Positions 36,372 through 44,336 of a stretch of 64,000 nucleotides of DNA are shown here, in pieces. The stretch covers positions 868,001 to 932,000 of the forward strand of contig JACJYI010000002.1 of the NCBI GenBank assembly GCA_020636225.1. The letters are read 5' to 3'. Position numbers and translations under genes: made by a program. Below the pieces are notes generated by a model that worked only from the letters and a program-made list of their open reading frames with translations, ran no database searches and had not been told where the DNA came from. Positions within the stretch are counted from its first letter, which is position 1. Each line of letters opens with the position of its first letter. This stretch comes from Lewinellaceae bacterium (GTDB lineage Bacteria > Bacteroidota > Bacteroidia > Chitinophagales > Saprospiraceae).

Positions 36372-36386
36372 GGTTGACCGGTTTCT

Positions 36387-36394
36387 TACCTTTG
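36387..36394 (+). promoter_or_regulatory. Candidate -7 element for the crotonase operon
   Basis: TACCTTTG matches TAnnTTTG exactly, 25 nt before the ATG at 36420. The -33 position shows only a weak match. Confidence 0.45.
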
Positions 36395-36419
36395 CGGCGA
36401 ATCAACCATTGGCCTGTCC

Positions 36420-37202
36420 ATGACCTTCGACAATCTGCATCTGGACCTCCAGGAGAACATCCTCACGGTCACCATTGACCGGGAAGCCGCCCTCAATGCC
36501 TTGAACAAGGTGACCATGAGTTCCCTGCACCGACTGTTCGGTCAGTATATCCCCGACCATGAAGAGATCCGCGGGGTCATCCTCACCGGAGCCGGCCAGA
36601 AGGCCTTTGTCGCCGGAGCGGATATCAAGGAGTTTGTCGGATTGGAAGCCCAGCAGGGCAAGCAGATGGCCGCCACCGGCCATGAGACCTTTTTCCTGAT
36701 CGAGAACAGCCGTGTTCCCGTGATCGCCGCCGTGAACGGCTTCGCTCTCGGAGGCGGTTGCGAACTGGCCATGGCCTGCCATATGCGGATCGCCGGCGAA
36801 CATGCCCGGTTCGGGCAACCTGAGGTCAATCTGGGCCTCATCCCCGGCTATGGCGGCACCCAGCGCCTGGTCCAGTATATCGGCAAGGGCAAGGCCATGG
36901 AATTACTCCTCACCGCAGACATGATTCCGGCCGACGAAGCACTGCGACTGGGTCTGGTCAATCATGTCGTTCCTGCCGGTCAGGAGGTCGCCAAGGCCCG
37001 GGAGATCCTCACCCGGATCGCCACTAAGGGGCCGGTGGCCGTGCGCAAGGTTATTGAGGCCGTCAATGCCTACTTCACAGAGGCAACGGACGGCTTTCAC
37101 TTCGAGGTCGAATCCTTCGGCTATGCTTGTGGCACCCGTGACTTTCGCGAAGGCGCCCAGGCCTTTATTGAAAAACGGAAGCCCGCCTTTACCGGTCATT
37201 GA
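36420..37202 (+). CDS. Enoyl-CoA hydratase/isomerase (crotonase family)
   Basis: 260 residues. The oxyanion hole sequences are ALNALN near residue 24, AFVAGADIKEF near 62-72 and GFALGGGCELAMACH near 106-120. Glu in PEVNLGLIPGYGG (near 137-149) is the first catalytic acid of hydratases, and the second Glu aligns near residue 160. It should hydrate trans-2-enoyl-CoA in the cytoplasm. Here it leads three genes with short gaps (40 and 46 nt) to a ferredoxin reductase and ferredoxin, so its substrate may come from an oxygenase-type pathway rather than normal beta-oxidation. That link is inference. Confidence 0.93.
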   Translation: MTFDNLHLDLQENILTVTIDREAALNALNKVTMSSLHRLFGQYIPDHEEIRGVILTGAGQKAFVAGADIKEFVGLEAQQGKQMAATGHETFFLIENSRVPVIAAVNGFALGGGCELAMACHMRIAGEHARFGQPEVNLGLIPGYGGTQRLVQYIGKGKAMELLLTADMIPADEALRLGLVNHVVPAGQEVAKAREILTRIATKGPVAVRKVIEAVNAYFTEATDGFHFEVESFGYACGTRDFREGAQAFIEKRKPAFTGH

Positions 37203-37242
37203 ATCCTGACCGATCCCATTTGTTATTCGTCTATTTCGATCC

Positions 37243-38274
37243 ATGACAAGTACACCACCTATCGAGACCGATCTCCTGATCATCGGGGCAGGCCCCGCCG
37301 GCCTGTTTGCTGTGTTTGAAGCCGGACTGCTGAAAATGCGCTGCCATCTGATCGACTACCTGCCTCAACCCGGCGGCCAGCTCACCGAGATCTACCCCAA
37401 GAAACCCATTTACGACGTGCCCGGCCTACCCGCCGTTCTGGCCGGGGACCTGGTCGCCAACCTGATGGAACAGATCGCTCCCTTCGGCCCGGGATTCACC
37501 CTGGGCGAGCGCGCCGAGACCATCGAGAAACAGGAGGATGGCCGTTTCCTGGTCACCACGGATAAAGGTACCCGTCATCTGGCACCGGCCATCGCCATTG
37601 CCGGCGGACTGGGTGTGTTCGAACCCCGCAAACCACCGATCGACAATATCCGGGACTTCGAGGACCGCGGCGTGTATTACATCGTCAAGGATCCGGCAGA
37701 TTTCGCCGGCAAAAGGGTGGTGATCGCCGGCGGAGGCGATTCGGCCCTCGACTGGGCCATCTACCTGGCCGAACATGGCTCAAGGATCACCATGGTGCAT
37801 CGCCGGACCGAGTTCAGGGGTGCCCCGGATTCAGTCGAAAAGGTAGAGACCCTGGCCAGCAACGGCCAGATCCAGCTGCTGACCAATGCCCAGGTGACCG
37901 GATTGTCCGGAACCGATCATCTCCAATCCGTGACAATCTCTGTCGAGGGCGAAGAGGACCAGGTCATGGATACCGATATTTTCCTGCCCCTCTTCGGCCT
38001 GTCGCCCAAACTGGGACCGATCGCCAACTGGGGCCTGGAACTGGACAAGAATGCCATCGTGGTCAATACCTTCGACTACAGTACGAATGTGCCCGGCATC
38101 TACGCCATTGGCGACATCAACACTTATCCGGGGAAACTGAAGCTGATCCTGTGCGGGTTCCATGAGGCCACCCTGATGGTTCAATCCGCCTTCCAACTGG
38201 CCTTCCCGGGGAAAAAGCTGAGCTTCAAATACACCACGGTCACCGGGATCGAAGGTTTGTCTGCCTCTGCGTGA
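37243..38274 (+). CDS. Ferredoxin--NADP+ reductase, thioredoxin-reductase-like type (YumC family)
   Basis: 343 residues. LLIIGAGPAGLFAVFEAG near residues 11-28 binds FAD, the DYLPQPGGQLTEIYPKK stretch is the FNR2 hallmark, and VVIAGGGDSALDWAIYL near 160-176 binds NADPH. The redox-active CxxC of thioredoxin reductases is missing, as expected for FNR2. GIYAIGDINTYPGKLKLI closes the FAD site. It reduces ferredoxin with NADPH in the cytoplasm. The adjacent downstream gene encodes an adrenodoxin-type ferredoxin, its likely partner. Confidence 0.93.
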   Translation: MTSTPPIETDLLIIGAGPAGLFAVFEAGLLKMRCHLIDYLPQPGGQLTEIYPKKPIYDVPGLPAVLAGDLVANLMEQIAPFGPGFTLGERAETIEKQEDGRFLVTTDKGTRHLAPAIAIAGGLGVFEPRKPPIDNIRDFEDRGVYYIVKDPADFAGKRVVIAGGGDSALDWAIYLAEHGSRITMVHRRTEFRGAPDSVEKVETLASNGQIQLLTNAQVTGLSGTDHLQSVTISVEGEEDQVMDTDIFLPLFGLSPKLGPIANWGLELDKNAIVVNTFDYSTNVPGIYAIGDINTYPGKLKLILCGFHEATLMVQSAFQLAFPGKKLSFKYTTVTGIEGLSASA

Positions 38275-38320
38275 GGTAGATCACAACTTGTTTGTCCGAA
38301 CTGACGTTTCTTTGCAGGCT

Positions 38321-38653
38321 ATGAGCAATGATATCCAGATCACCTTATTCGACCGCCAGGGGGGCGAGCACCAACTGGACGCCCCCACGGATATGGGCCT
38401 CAACCTGATGGAGCTGTGCAAGGCCCATGAACTGCCGGTGAAAGGGACCTGTGGTGGCATGGCACTATGCTCCACCTGTCATGTGTATGTGGAAAGTGAG
38501 CACCACCTGCCCGAGCCCTCGGTAGAAGAGGAAGACATGCTCGACCAAGCCTTCTTTGTGAAATCCAACAGCCGGCTGGGCTGCCAGATCAAGATCAGCG
38601 AATCCTTGGATGGCCTGGTGGTCCGCCTGGCCCCGGAGGATGAAGAGGCCTGA
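38321..38653 (+). CDS. Adrenodoxin-type [2Fe-2S] ferredoxin
   Basis: 110 residues. Cluster ligands are Cys44, Cys50, Cys53 and Cys88 (C-x5-C-x2-C ... C), the spacing of vertebrate adrenodoxin and bacterial Isc-type ferredoxins rather than of plant type. The acidic segment EPSVEEEDMLDQAF is the partner-binding helix. It carries single electrons, likely from the reductase encoded 46 nt upstream, to an oxygenase or to Fe-S assembly. No iscS/U or cytochrome P450 gene is in view. The ATG at 38321 gives the compact family start. Confidence 0.93.
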   Translation: MSNDIQITLFDRQGGEHQLDAPTDMGLNLMELCKAHELPVKGTCGGMALCSTCHVYVESEHHLPEPSVEEEDMLDQAFFVKSNSRLGCQIKISESLDGLVVRLAPEDEEA

Positions 38654-38658
38654 CAGGC

Positions 38659-39723
38659 CTACCTGGACGCGTACTGTTCCTGATAATACTTCTGGTAGTT
38701 TCCCGAGGTGACGTGCTCCAGCCACTCCTGGTTCTCGAGGTACCAGCGTGCCGTCCGTTCCAGACCCTCTTGCATCTGCACAAGGGGCTCCCAGCCCAGT
38801 TCCCGCTTCAACTTACCGGCATCAATGGCATAGCGCCGGTCGTGCCCGGGGCGATCCTTCACAAAGGTGATCAGGGATGCGCTGTCACCGGCGGGACGGT
38901 CCAGCAATCGATCCATTGTGGCGCATAGCAAATGGACCAGGTCGATGTTCTTCCATTCGTTGTTGCCCCCAATATTGTAGGTCTCCCCGTTCACGCCGTC
39001 ATGATAGATCCGATCGATCGCTTCGGCATGGTCGATCACCCAAAGCCAGTCTCGGGTGTATTGCCCATCCCCGTAGACCGGCAATGGCTTCCGCTGGCGG
39101 ATATTGTGGATCATCAGGGGCAACAGTTTCTCCGGAAACTGGAAGGGGCCATAGTTGTTCGAACAATTGCTGATCACCACGGGCAATCCATAGGTATGGT
39201 GATAGGCCCGCACAAAATGATCCGAACTGGCCTTGGAGGCAGAATAGGGCGAGCGGGGATCATAGGCGGTTTCCTCGGTAAAGAAGCCGGTCTCGCCCAG
39301 GCTGCCATACACCTCGTCCGTGGAGACATGATAGAACCGCTTGCCGTCAAATTGCCCGGCCCACTGCTCCTTCGCCGCTTCCAGCAGATTGACCGTACCG
39401 ATCACATTGGTCACCACGAAGGCCATCGGACCGGTGATGGACCGATCGACATGCGATTCGGCGGCCAGGTGAATGATGCCGTCAAATGCCTGCCGGGCGA
39501 AGAGATCTCGAAGGAAATCCCGATCGGTAATATCCCCCTTGATGAAATGGAGATGAGGGGCTTGCTCGACATCTTTGAGGTTCTCCAGGTTGCCGGCATA
39601 GGTCAGTGCATCCAGGTTGTAGATCTGGTAATCCGGATACTTGTTGACCAGCAGGCGGACCAGGTGCGAACCGATGAATCCGGCCCCCCCGGTGATCAAC
39701 AGGTGTTTGGTTGTCGTCATCAT
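38659..39723 (-). CDS. rfbB: dTDP-glucose 4,6-dehydratase
   Basis: 354 residues of the extended SDR family. TGGAGFIGSHLVRLL near residues 11-25 binds NAD+, LAAESHVDRSI near 90-100 is RmlB-specific, STDEVYGSLG carries the Thr-Asp-Glu catalytic residues, and YSASKASSDHF supplies Tyr and Lys. It converts dTDP-glucose to dTDP-4-keto-6-deoxyglucose. The start overlaps the end of the upstream decarboxylase gene by 4 nt, so they form one transcript. rfbA, C and D are not in the window. Confidence 0.95.
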   Translation of the reverse strand: MMTTTKHLLITGGAGFIGSHLVRLLVNKYPDYQIYNLDALTYAGNLENLKDVEQAPHLHFIKGDITDRDFLRDLFARQAFDGIIHLAAESHVDRSITGPMAFVVTNVIGTVNLLEAAKEQWAGQFDGKRFYHVSTDEVYGSLGETGFFTEETAYDPRSPYSASKASSDHFVRAYHHTYGLPVVISNCSNNYGPFQFPEKLLPLMIHNIRQRKPLPVYGDGQYTRDWLWVIDHAEAIDRIYHDGVNGETYNIGGNNEWKNIDLVHLLCATMDRLLDRPAGDSASLITFVKDRPGHDRRYAIDAGKLKRELGWEPLVQMQEGLERTARWYLENQEWLEHVTSGNYQKYYQEQYASR

Positions 39724-40664
39724 CCTGGAGTAACGACGGTTTTGAAGTATTCGTACGTTCGTGCCAGGCCTTCGACCCGATCGATACGAGGCTCCCAGTC
39801 GAGGACCTTGCGGGCCACCGTGATATCCGGCTGACGTTGCTTGGGGTCATCCACCGGCAAGGGACGGTAGTCAATGAATGCCTTCGGATTGTCCACCAGA
39901 CGCAGGATCTCCCTCGCAAAATCCATGATGGTGATCTCGGCGGGATTGCCAATGTTGACCGGTTGGTTGTAGTCGCTCAGCAACAGGCGATAGATTCCCT
40001 CCACCAGGTCGTCCACATAGCAGAATGACCTCGTCTGTTCGCCGTCGCCGAACACCGTCAGGCCCTCTCCGCGGATCGCCTGGGAGAAAAATGCCGGCAG
40101 CACCCGGCCGTCGTTCACCCGCATCCGCGGGCCATAGGTGTTGAAGATCCGCACGATCCTCGTTTCCAGGCCATGATAGGTATGATAGGCCATGGTGATG
40201 GCCTCCTGGAAGCGCTTGGCCTCATCATAGACACCGCGGGGACCGATTGGATTCACATTCCCCCAATAGGTCTCCTTCTGCGGATGCTCCAGTGGATCGC
40301 CATACACCTCAGACGTGGAGGCGATCAGGATGCGAGCCTTTTTTTCCTTGGCCAGGCCCAACAGGTTGTGGGTGCCCAGTGATCCGACCTTCAACGTCTG
40401 GATAGGCATTTGCAAGTAGTCGATCGGGCTGGCGGGAGAAGCAAAATGCAGGATGTAGTCCAGATGCCCGGGCACATGGACAAACTTGGAGACATCGTGG
40501 TGGTAGAAGTCGAACTCCTTGAGCTTGAAGAGGTGCTCGATATTGTCCAGCGATCCCGTCAGGAGATTATCCATGCCGATCACCAAATAGCCTTCCCGGA
40601 TGAACCGGTCACTGAGATGAGAGCCAATAAATCCGGCCGCGCCGGTGATCAGAACACGTTTCAT
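39720..40664 (-). CDS. UDP-glucuronate decarboxylase
   Basis: 314 residues of the SDR family. ITGAAGFIGSHLSDRF near residues 6-21 binds NAD+. HFASPASPIDYLQMPIQTLKVG and STSEVYGDPLEHPQ, with the YGPRMRVNDGRVLPAF stretch, match UXS enzymes that convert UDP-glucuronate to UDP-xylose; GVYDEAKR holds the catalytic Tyr and Lys. The protein is a full-length short bacterial form. It lies 13 nt after the aminotransferase gene and overlaps rfbB, forming a nucleotide-sugar operon. UDP-xylose may be a surface-glycan building block here. Confidence 0.93.
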   Translation of the reverse strand: MKRVLITGAAGFIGSHLSDRFIREGYLVIGMDNLLTGSLDNIEHLFKLKEFDFYHHDVSKFVHVPGHLDYILHFASPASPIDYLQMPIQTLKVGSLGTHNLLGLAKEKKARILIASTSEVYGDPLEHPQKETYWGNVNPIGPRGVYDEAKRFQEAITMAYHTYHGLETRIVRIFNTYGPRMRVNDGRVLPAFFSQAIRGEGLTVFGDGEQTRSFCYVDDLVEGIYRLLLSDYNQPVNIGNPAEITIMDFAREILRLVDNPKAFIDYRPLPVDDPKQRQPDITVARKVLDWEPRIDRVEGLARTYEYFKTVVTPG

Positions 40665-40677
40665 AGGACGAATGGGG

Positions 40678-41814
40678 TCAGGCGTGATAGAATTGGCGGA
40701 TCGTCGAACAGATATGATCGATCTGATCCACCGTCAGTTCGGTATGCATGGGCAGGGAGATCACCTCCTCGGCCAGTTGCTCCGAGATCGGGAAGTCACC
40801 CTTCCTGTACCCGTAACCGGCATAGGCGGGCTGGAGATGCAGGGGCACCGGATAGTAGATCATGGACGGGATACCCGCTTCCTGCAGGGCATCCTTCAGC
40901 GCGTCCCGCCGTTCGGTGACCCTCAGGGTATATTGGTGGAACACATGGGTGGACCAGGGCGCCCGGGCTGGCGTAATCACCTGGGGAATCCCGGAGAGGC
41001 CGGCATCATAGGCAGCAGCGGCAGCCTGCCGACGGGCAATATAGTCGTCCAGGAACCTCAGTTTGACATCCAGCACGACGGCCTGGATGGAATCGAGGCG
41101 ACTGTTCACACCGATCACATCATGGTAGTACCGCACCTTCGATCCATGGTTGGCGATCATATTGATCTTCGCCCCCAAGGGCTCGTCATTGGTCATGATC
41201 GCGCCTCCGTCGCCGTAGGCCCCCAGATTCTTGGACGGATAGAAGGAGGTACAACCGATCTGCCCGATCATGCCCGCCTTGACTCTCCGGCCATCCCGGA
41301 AGAGATAATCCGCCCCGATGGCCTGGGCATTGTCTTCGATGACAGTGAGGCCGTGTTCAGTGGCCAGGTCCATCAAGGGTTCCATGGGAGCGGTCTGTCC
41401 ATACAGATGCACGGGCATGATGACCCGTGTCCGGTCGGTGATCTTCCGTGCCACATCCGCGGGGTCCAGGTTGAAGTACAACGGATCCACATCCGCGAAT
41501 ACCGGGACCAGGCCGAGCAGGGAGATCACTTCCGCCGTGGCGATGAAGGTAAAAGGGGCCGTGATCACCTCATCGCCCGGTTTCAGGTCCAGGGCCATCA
41601 GGGCGACCTGGAGGGCATCCGTGCCATTCCCGCAGGGGATCACCTGGCGGGCATCCAGGTAAGTGGCCAGGTTTTGTGTGAAGGATTTGACCGGGCCTCC
41701 ATTGATGTACTGATTGGTTTCCAGGACGTGCCGGATCCCCGCTTCGACCTCGGCCTGAATGGCCTGGTATTGGGTTTTCAGGTCAACCATCTGGATGGGT
41801 TCGAAGGTCGTCAT
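40678..41814 (-). CDS. DegT/DnrJ/EryC1/StrS sugar aminotransferase
   Basis: 378 residues of PLP-dependent fold type I. CGNGTDALQVAL (near residue 65) binds the phosphate, EDNAQAIGADY gives the PLP-ring Asp, and SFYPSKNLGAYGDGG near 185-199 carries the Schiff-base Lys. It should move an amino group to a keto sugar, perhaps the 4-keto product of RfbB encoded two genes downstream, giving an amino-deoxy sugar. That substrate link is inference. An ATG at 41823 adds three residues. A TATATTTG box lies 14 nt before that start. Confidence 0.93.
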   Translation of the reverse strand: MTTFEPIQMVDLKTQYQAIQAEVEAGIRHVLETNQYINGGPVKSFTQNLATYLDARQVIPCGNGTDALQVALMALDLKPGDEVITAPFTFIATAEVISLLGLVPVFADVDPLYFNLDPADVARKITDRTRVIMPVHLYGQTAPMEPLMDLATEHGLTVIEDNAQAIGADYLFRDGRRVKAGMIGQIGCTSFYPSKNLGAYGDGGAIMTNDEPLGAKINMIANHGSKVRYYHDVIGVNSRLDSIQAVVLDVKLRFLDDYIARRQAAAAAYDAGLSGIPQVITPARAPWSTHVFHQYTLRVTERRDALKDALQEAGIPSMIYYPVPLHLQPAYAGYGYRKGDFPISEQLAEEVISLPMHTELTVDQIDHICSTIRQFYHA

Positions 41815-41837
41815 TGGAGGCATGTTTGATCCGGGGG

Positions 41838-41845
41838 CAAATATA
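41838..41845 (-). promoter_or_regulatory. Candidate -7 element of the sugar-nucleotide operon
   Basis: The complement reads TATATTTG, an exact TAnnTTTG, 14 nt before the ATG at 41823. A TTG stands 24 nt further upstream, longer than the usual spacer. Confidence 0.45.
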
Positions 41846-41942
41846 GGCATCCGGACAGGAAGGCCGGCGCAATCTGCCGGCAACCTTCACATTGGCGGCA
41901 GAATTTATCCCACTGGCTGATGCCCAGCAGGTATGAGGGGTA

Positions 41943-41999
41943 GAATGTAGAACGGAGAATGTAGAACGGAGAATGTAGAACGGAGAATGTAGAAATGGA
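41943..41999. repeat. Tandem 14-bp repeat, four copies
   Basis: Three perfect tandem copies of GAATGTAGAACGGA (41943-41984) and a fourth with one extra base (41985-41999). It is non-coding and joins directly to the 8-bp array that follows. Confidence 0.95.
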
Positions 42000-42000
42000 G

Positions 42001-42062
42001 AATCGTTGAATCGTTGAATCGTTGAATCGTTGAATCGTTGAATCGTTGAATCGTTGAATCGT
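42001..42062. repeat. Tandem 8-bp repeat AATCGTTG, 7.75 copies
   Basis: Seven perfect copies and most of an eighth. Because 8 is not a multiple of 3, the array cannot be a coding repeat. Copy number may vary between strains through slippage. Confidence 0.95.
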
Positions 42063-42182
42063 AACGATTATCGATGCTGAATCAATAATTCTTCGGGCCT
42101 CCCCGCTCGCCACATGCGAGGGTCCTCGGTCTTCGGTCTTCGGTCCTCGGTCTTCCCTGCTCGCCGCAGGCGAGGGTCTTCC

Positions 42183-42550
42183 CTGCTCACCGAGGGAACG
42201 TGGTTCATTTCCCATCGCTCCAGTCCAGAACAGGCCCTGTAGGGGCCAAACAGGTATAGCAAACCTAGCTATAAGTTTTCGGCCCTGCAGGGGTCGGACC
42301 CGTTGCCCGGTGCTCACTCTGAGACTAGTGTCGCCCCTACAGGGCTCTTCAATATGCAAGCATTATGGCTATACATGTTGCGCCCCTACAGGGCTCATCT
42401 CCACGCATTGCACCTTGTTGAGGTTGAACGGAGTCCCTGATATCTATATTCGTTATAAGAGATCGCCCACGGTGCCCTTTGCTCGCCGCAGGCGAAAGTG
42501 CACGGTCTTCGGTCCTCCGTCCTCCCCGCTCGCCGAAGGCGAGGGTGCAC
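42183..42550. repeat. Duplicated block, copy 1
   Basis: Repeated about 740 bp downstream. The core (42231-42478) is nearly identical to 42970-43218, with a handful of substitutions and one inserted G. Each copy contains the 13-mer GCCCTGTAGGGGC twice in one orientation (42234, 42282 with one or two changes) and twice inverted (42333, 42382). The frames that open through it are equally present in both copies but show no domain. Confidence 0.9.
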
Positions 42551-42650
42551 GGTCCTATTTGTTGTGACAACAGCCACCCATGTTCCCTGGTTAATGATGA
42601 GCAGCCAACAGCGAAAAGCCATTACCTGCGCATAGCAATATGACTAGGTT

Positions 42651-42667
42651 CAACCCCTCCGGGGTTG
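42651..42667. repeat. Perfect palindrome CAACCCC-TCC-GGGGTTG
   Basis: A 7-bp stem with a 3-nt loop. A sister element, GAACCCC-GCC-GGGGTTC, is at 42736-42752. A longer imperfect hairpin joins 42687-42696 to 42712-42724 between them. All lie in the gene-free island. Confidence 0.85.
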
Positions 42668-42735
42668 GAATACAGGGCCCTGGAAACCCCGGGTTTCCTC
42701 CTTCGGCGGATAAACCACCCGGGGCTATTCATATT

Positions 42736-42752
42736 GAACCCCGCCGGGGTTC
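42736..42752. repeat. Perfect palindrome GAACCCC-GCC-GGGGTTC
   Basis: Second member of the CCCC-N3-GGGG palindrome pair; the outer base pairs have changed together relative to the copy at 42651, so pairing is kept. Confidence 0.85.
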
Positions 42753-42920
42753 GACATCATGGGTACTGGCATGCCAGTGTAGTTTGGCAAGACGAATTGG
42801 CGTTCCCTGCATCCTGACAGGCAAGGCATCCTCCGTCTTCAGTCCTCGGTCTTCGGTCTTCCCTGCTCGCCGTAGGCGAGGGTCCTCCGTCCTCCCCGCT
42901 CGCCACATGCGAGGGTCTCC

Positions 42921-43256
42921 TCTGCTCACCACGGGTGCGTGGCTCATTGTCCATCGCTCCACACCAGAACAGGCCCTGTAGGGGCCAAACAGGTATAGCA
43001 AACCTAGCTATAAGTTTTCGGCCCTGTAGGGGTCGGACCCGTTGGCCCGGTGCTCACTCTGAGACTAGTGTCGCCCCTACAGGGCTCTTCAATGTGCAAG
43101 CATCATGGCTATACATGTTGCGCCCCTACAGGGCTCATCTCCACGCATTGCACCTTGTTGAGGTTGAACGGAGTCCCTGATATCTATATTCGTTATAAGA
43201 GATCGCCCACGGTGCTCTTTGCTTGCCGCAGGCGAAAGTGCACGGTCTTCGGTCCT
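42921..43256. repeat. Duplicated block, copy 2
   Basis: Second copy of the block at 42183-42550. 13-mer copies: 42973 and 43021 direct, 43073 and 43122 inverted. Immediately after it three further hairpin/heptamer units are arranged differently from copy 1, so the block ends near 43256. Confidence 0.9.
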
Positions 43257-43410
43257 CGGTCTTCGGTCCTCCCTGCTCGCCGTAGGCGAGGGTCTTCCCT
43301 GCTCGCCGAAGGCGAGGGTCCTGACCGAAAAACTTGTGATTCGGTTTTTGGAAAGATGAAAGGAATCCTGTACATTTGAACAGAGCAGGTTGATCCTGCA
43401 GAACGTATAC

Positions 43411-43596
43411 CCGTTTAAGCACCACTACGCTGTAGTTTGGCTCAACACGATGAATATAAGGGTCGTACGTGAATTGTTCAGGGCGGGCCCCAACCAGGAG
43501 ACTGGTGTTCAACAGAACCGAGGGGATTACCGATCCAATTCAGGCGCCCTAATCCTGACATTTGGGGTCCATATCTCCATCTAGGTGCTTAAACGG
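43411..43596. repeat. 186-bp segment bounded by a 13-bp inverted repeat (MITE-like)
   Basis: CCGTTTAAGCACC at 43411-43423 is matched by its exact reverse complement at 43584-43596. The interior has no credible gene. The size and terminal repeats fit a small non-autonomous element, though no target-site duplication is obvious. Confidence 0.5.
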
Positions 43597-43601
43597 CTTT
43601 T

Positions 43602-44249
43602 TTATGTCCACTCCGCCGGAGGGAATTCCCGGAAGTGACCGTTCATGCTCACCTTCTTCCGGATCTCATCCATCATCACCACTGTCGGCATCAGCTCCTC
43701 CAGATGGGCCAGCACCATCATCTGCCGATCCAGCTCTTCGGGCAGACTCAACAATTGATACTCCTGTTGCAGGTTGAACCCCAGATGATGCCCGACGGCA
43801 AAGACCGACTCCAGGTCACTCACCCCGGGCACTGGCTTGCTGGCCCCCAGACGTGACCACAGGTCCCTGACCAGGTCGACAATCTTCAACCGGTTCAGGT
43901 CATGCCCGTTGGCGATCATGTCGACCCGCCTGACCTCTCCTGCCGGGAACAACCATCCGATCAGCATGGGGAAGAAATCCAGGGTCTCCACCACCCCGAT
44001 CCCCTCCGCGCGGATGTCCATCCGGCCATCCTCATAATGCCTCACGATCTCCAGGAGCTTCATTTCTGTCGCCACCACCTGCACCTGCCGGTCGATCACC
44101 GCCGGGATACAGAAGGTCGATCCCTCCTCCCGCACATGATGGATCAACTGCCGGTATCTCGGTTCGAAGATGTGCAGGTTCAGCCGCTCACCCGGGAAGG
44201 CGACCATCTCCAGGGGAAAGAATGGCAGCAAATTGTCCTGTCCGTTCAT
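43602..44249 (-). CDS. LON peptidase substrate-binding domain protein
   Basis: 215 residues. The LON N-terminal (substrate-binding) domain covers residues 5-200: LLPFFPLEMVAFPGERLNLHIFEPRYRQLI is the signature, here stated by position 6-35, with key Pro12, Pro19, Glu21 and the HIFEPRY motif. There is no AAA+ or protease domain, so it is a stand-alone PUA-like protein of the kind common in bacteria, possibly an adaptor for protein turnover. That role is inferred. It borders the repeat island. Confidence 0.9.
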   Translation of the reverse strand: MNGQDNLLPFFPLEMVAFPGERLNLHIFEPRYRQLIHHVREEGSTFCIPAVIDRQVQVVATEMKLLEIVRHYEDGRMDIRAEGIGVVETLDFFPMLIGWLFPAGEVRRVDMIANGHDLNRLKIVDLVRDLWSRLGASKPVPGVSDLESVFAVGHHLGFNLQQEYQLLSLPEELDRQMMVLAHLEELMPTVVMMDEIRKKVSMNGHFREFPPAEWT

Positions 44250-44336
44250 GTGCGTTGATCAATGATGGGGTAAAAATGAGTTTTTCTTTTTGTTAGCCAC
44301 AAAGGACAGTTAAATTCGGGCCACAACCCCTTCCCT

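Larger units (their letters stand above)
42106..43316. repeat. Nine dispersed hairpins CTCGCC-N3-GGCGAG with CGGTCTT/CGGTCCT runs
   Basis: Hairpins lie at 42106-42120, 42160-42174, 42482-42496, 42529-42543, 42866-42880, 42899-42913, 43222-43236, 43276-43290 and 43302-43316. The arms are nearly fixed while the loop varies (GCA, GAA, GTA, or CACAT in a 5-bp-stem version). Most are flanked by CC(C/T)(C/T)G and GGGT(C/T). Runs of the heptamers CGGTCTT/CGGTCCT adjoin many of them (for example 42127-42155). No protein is encoded. They resemble REP-type dispersed palindromes. Confidence 0.85.

Noticed and set aside
42001..42062. Possible CRISPR array
   Set aside because: Repeats are 8 bp and directly adjacent, without spacers or cas genes.
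42310..42567. Open reading frame of 85 codons in the repeat island, with a near-identical partner at 43050-43379
   Set aside because: Both follow the duplicated DNA and hairpin/heptamer repeats; the peptides are Arg/Cys-rich with no domain, and neighbouring frames are equally open.
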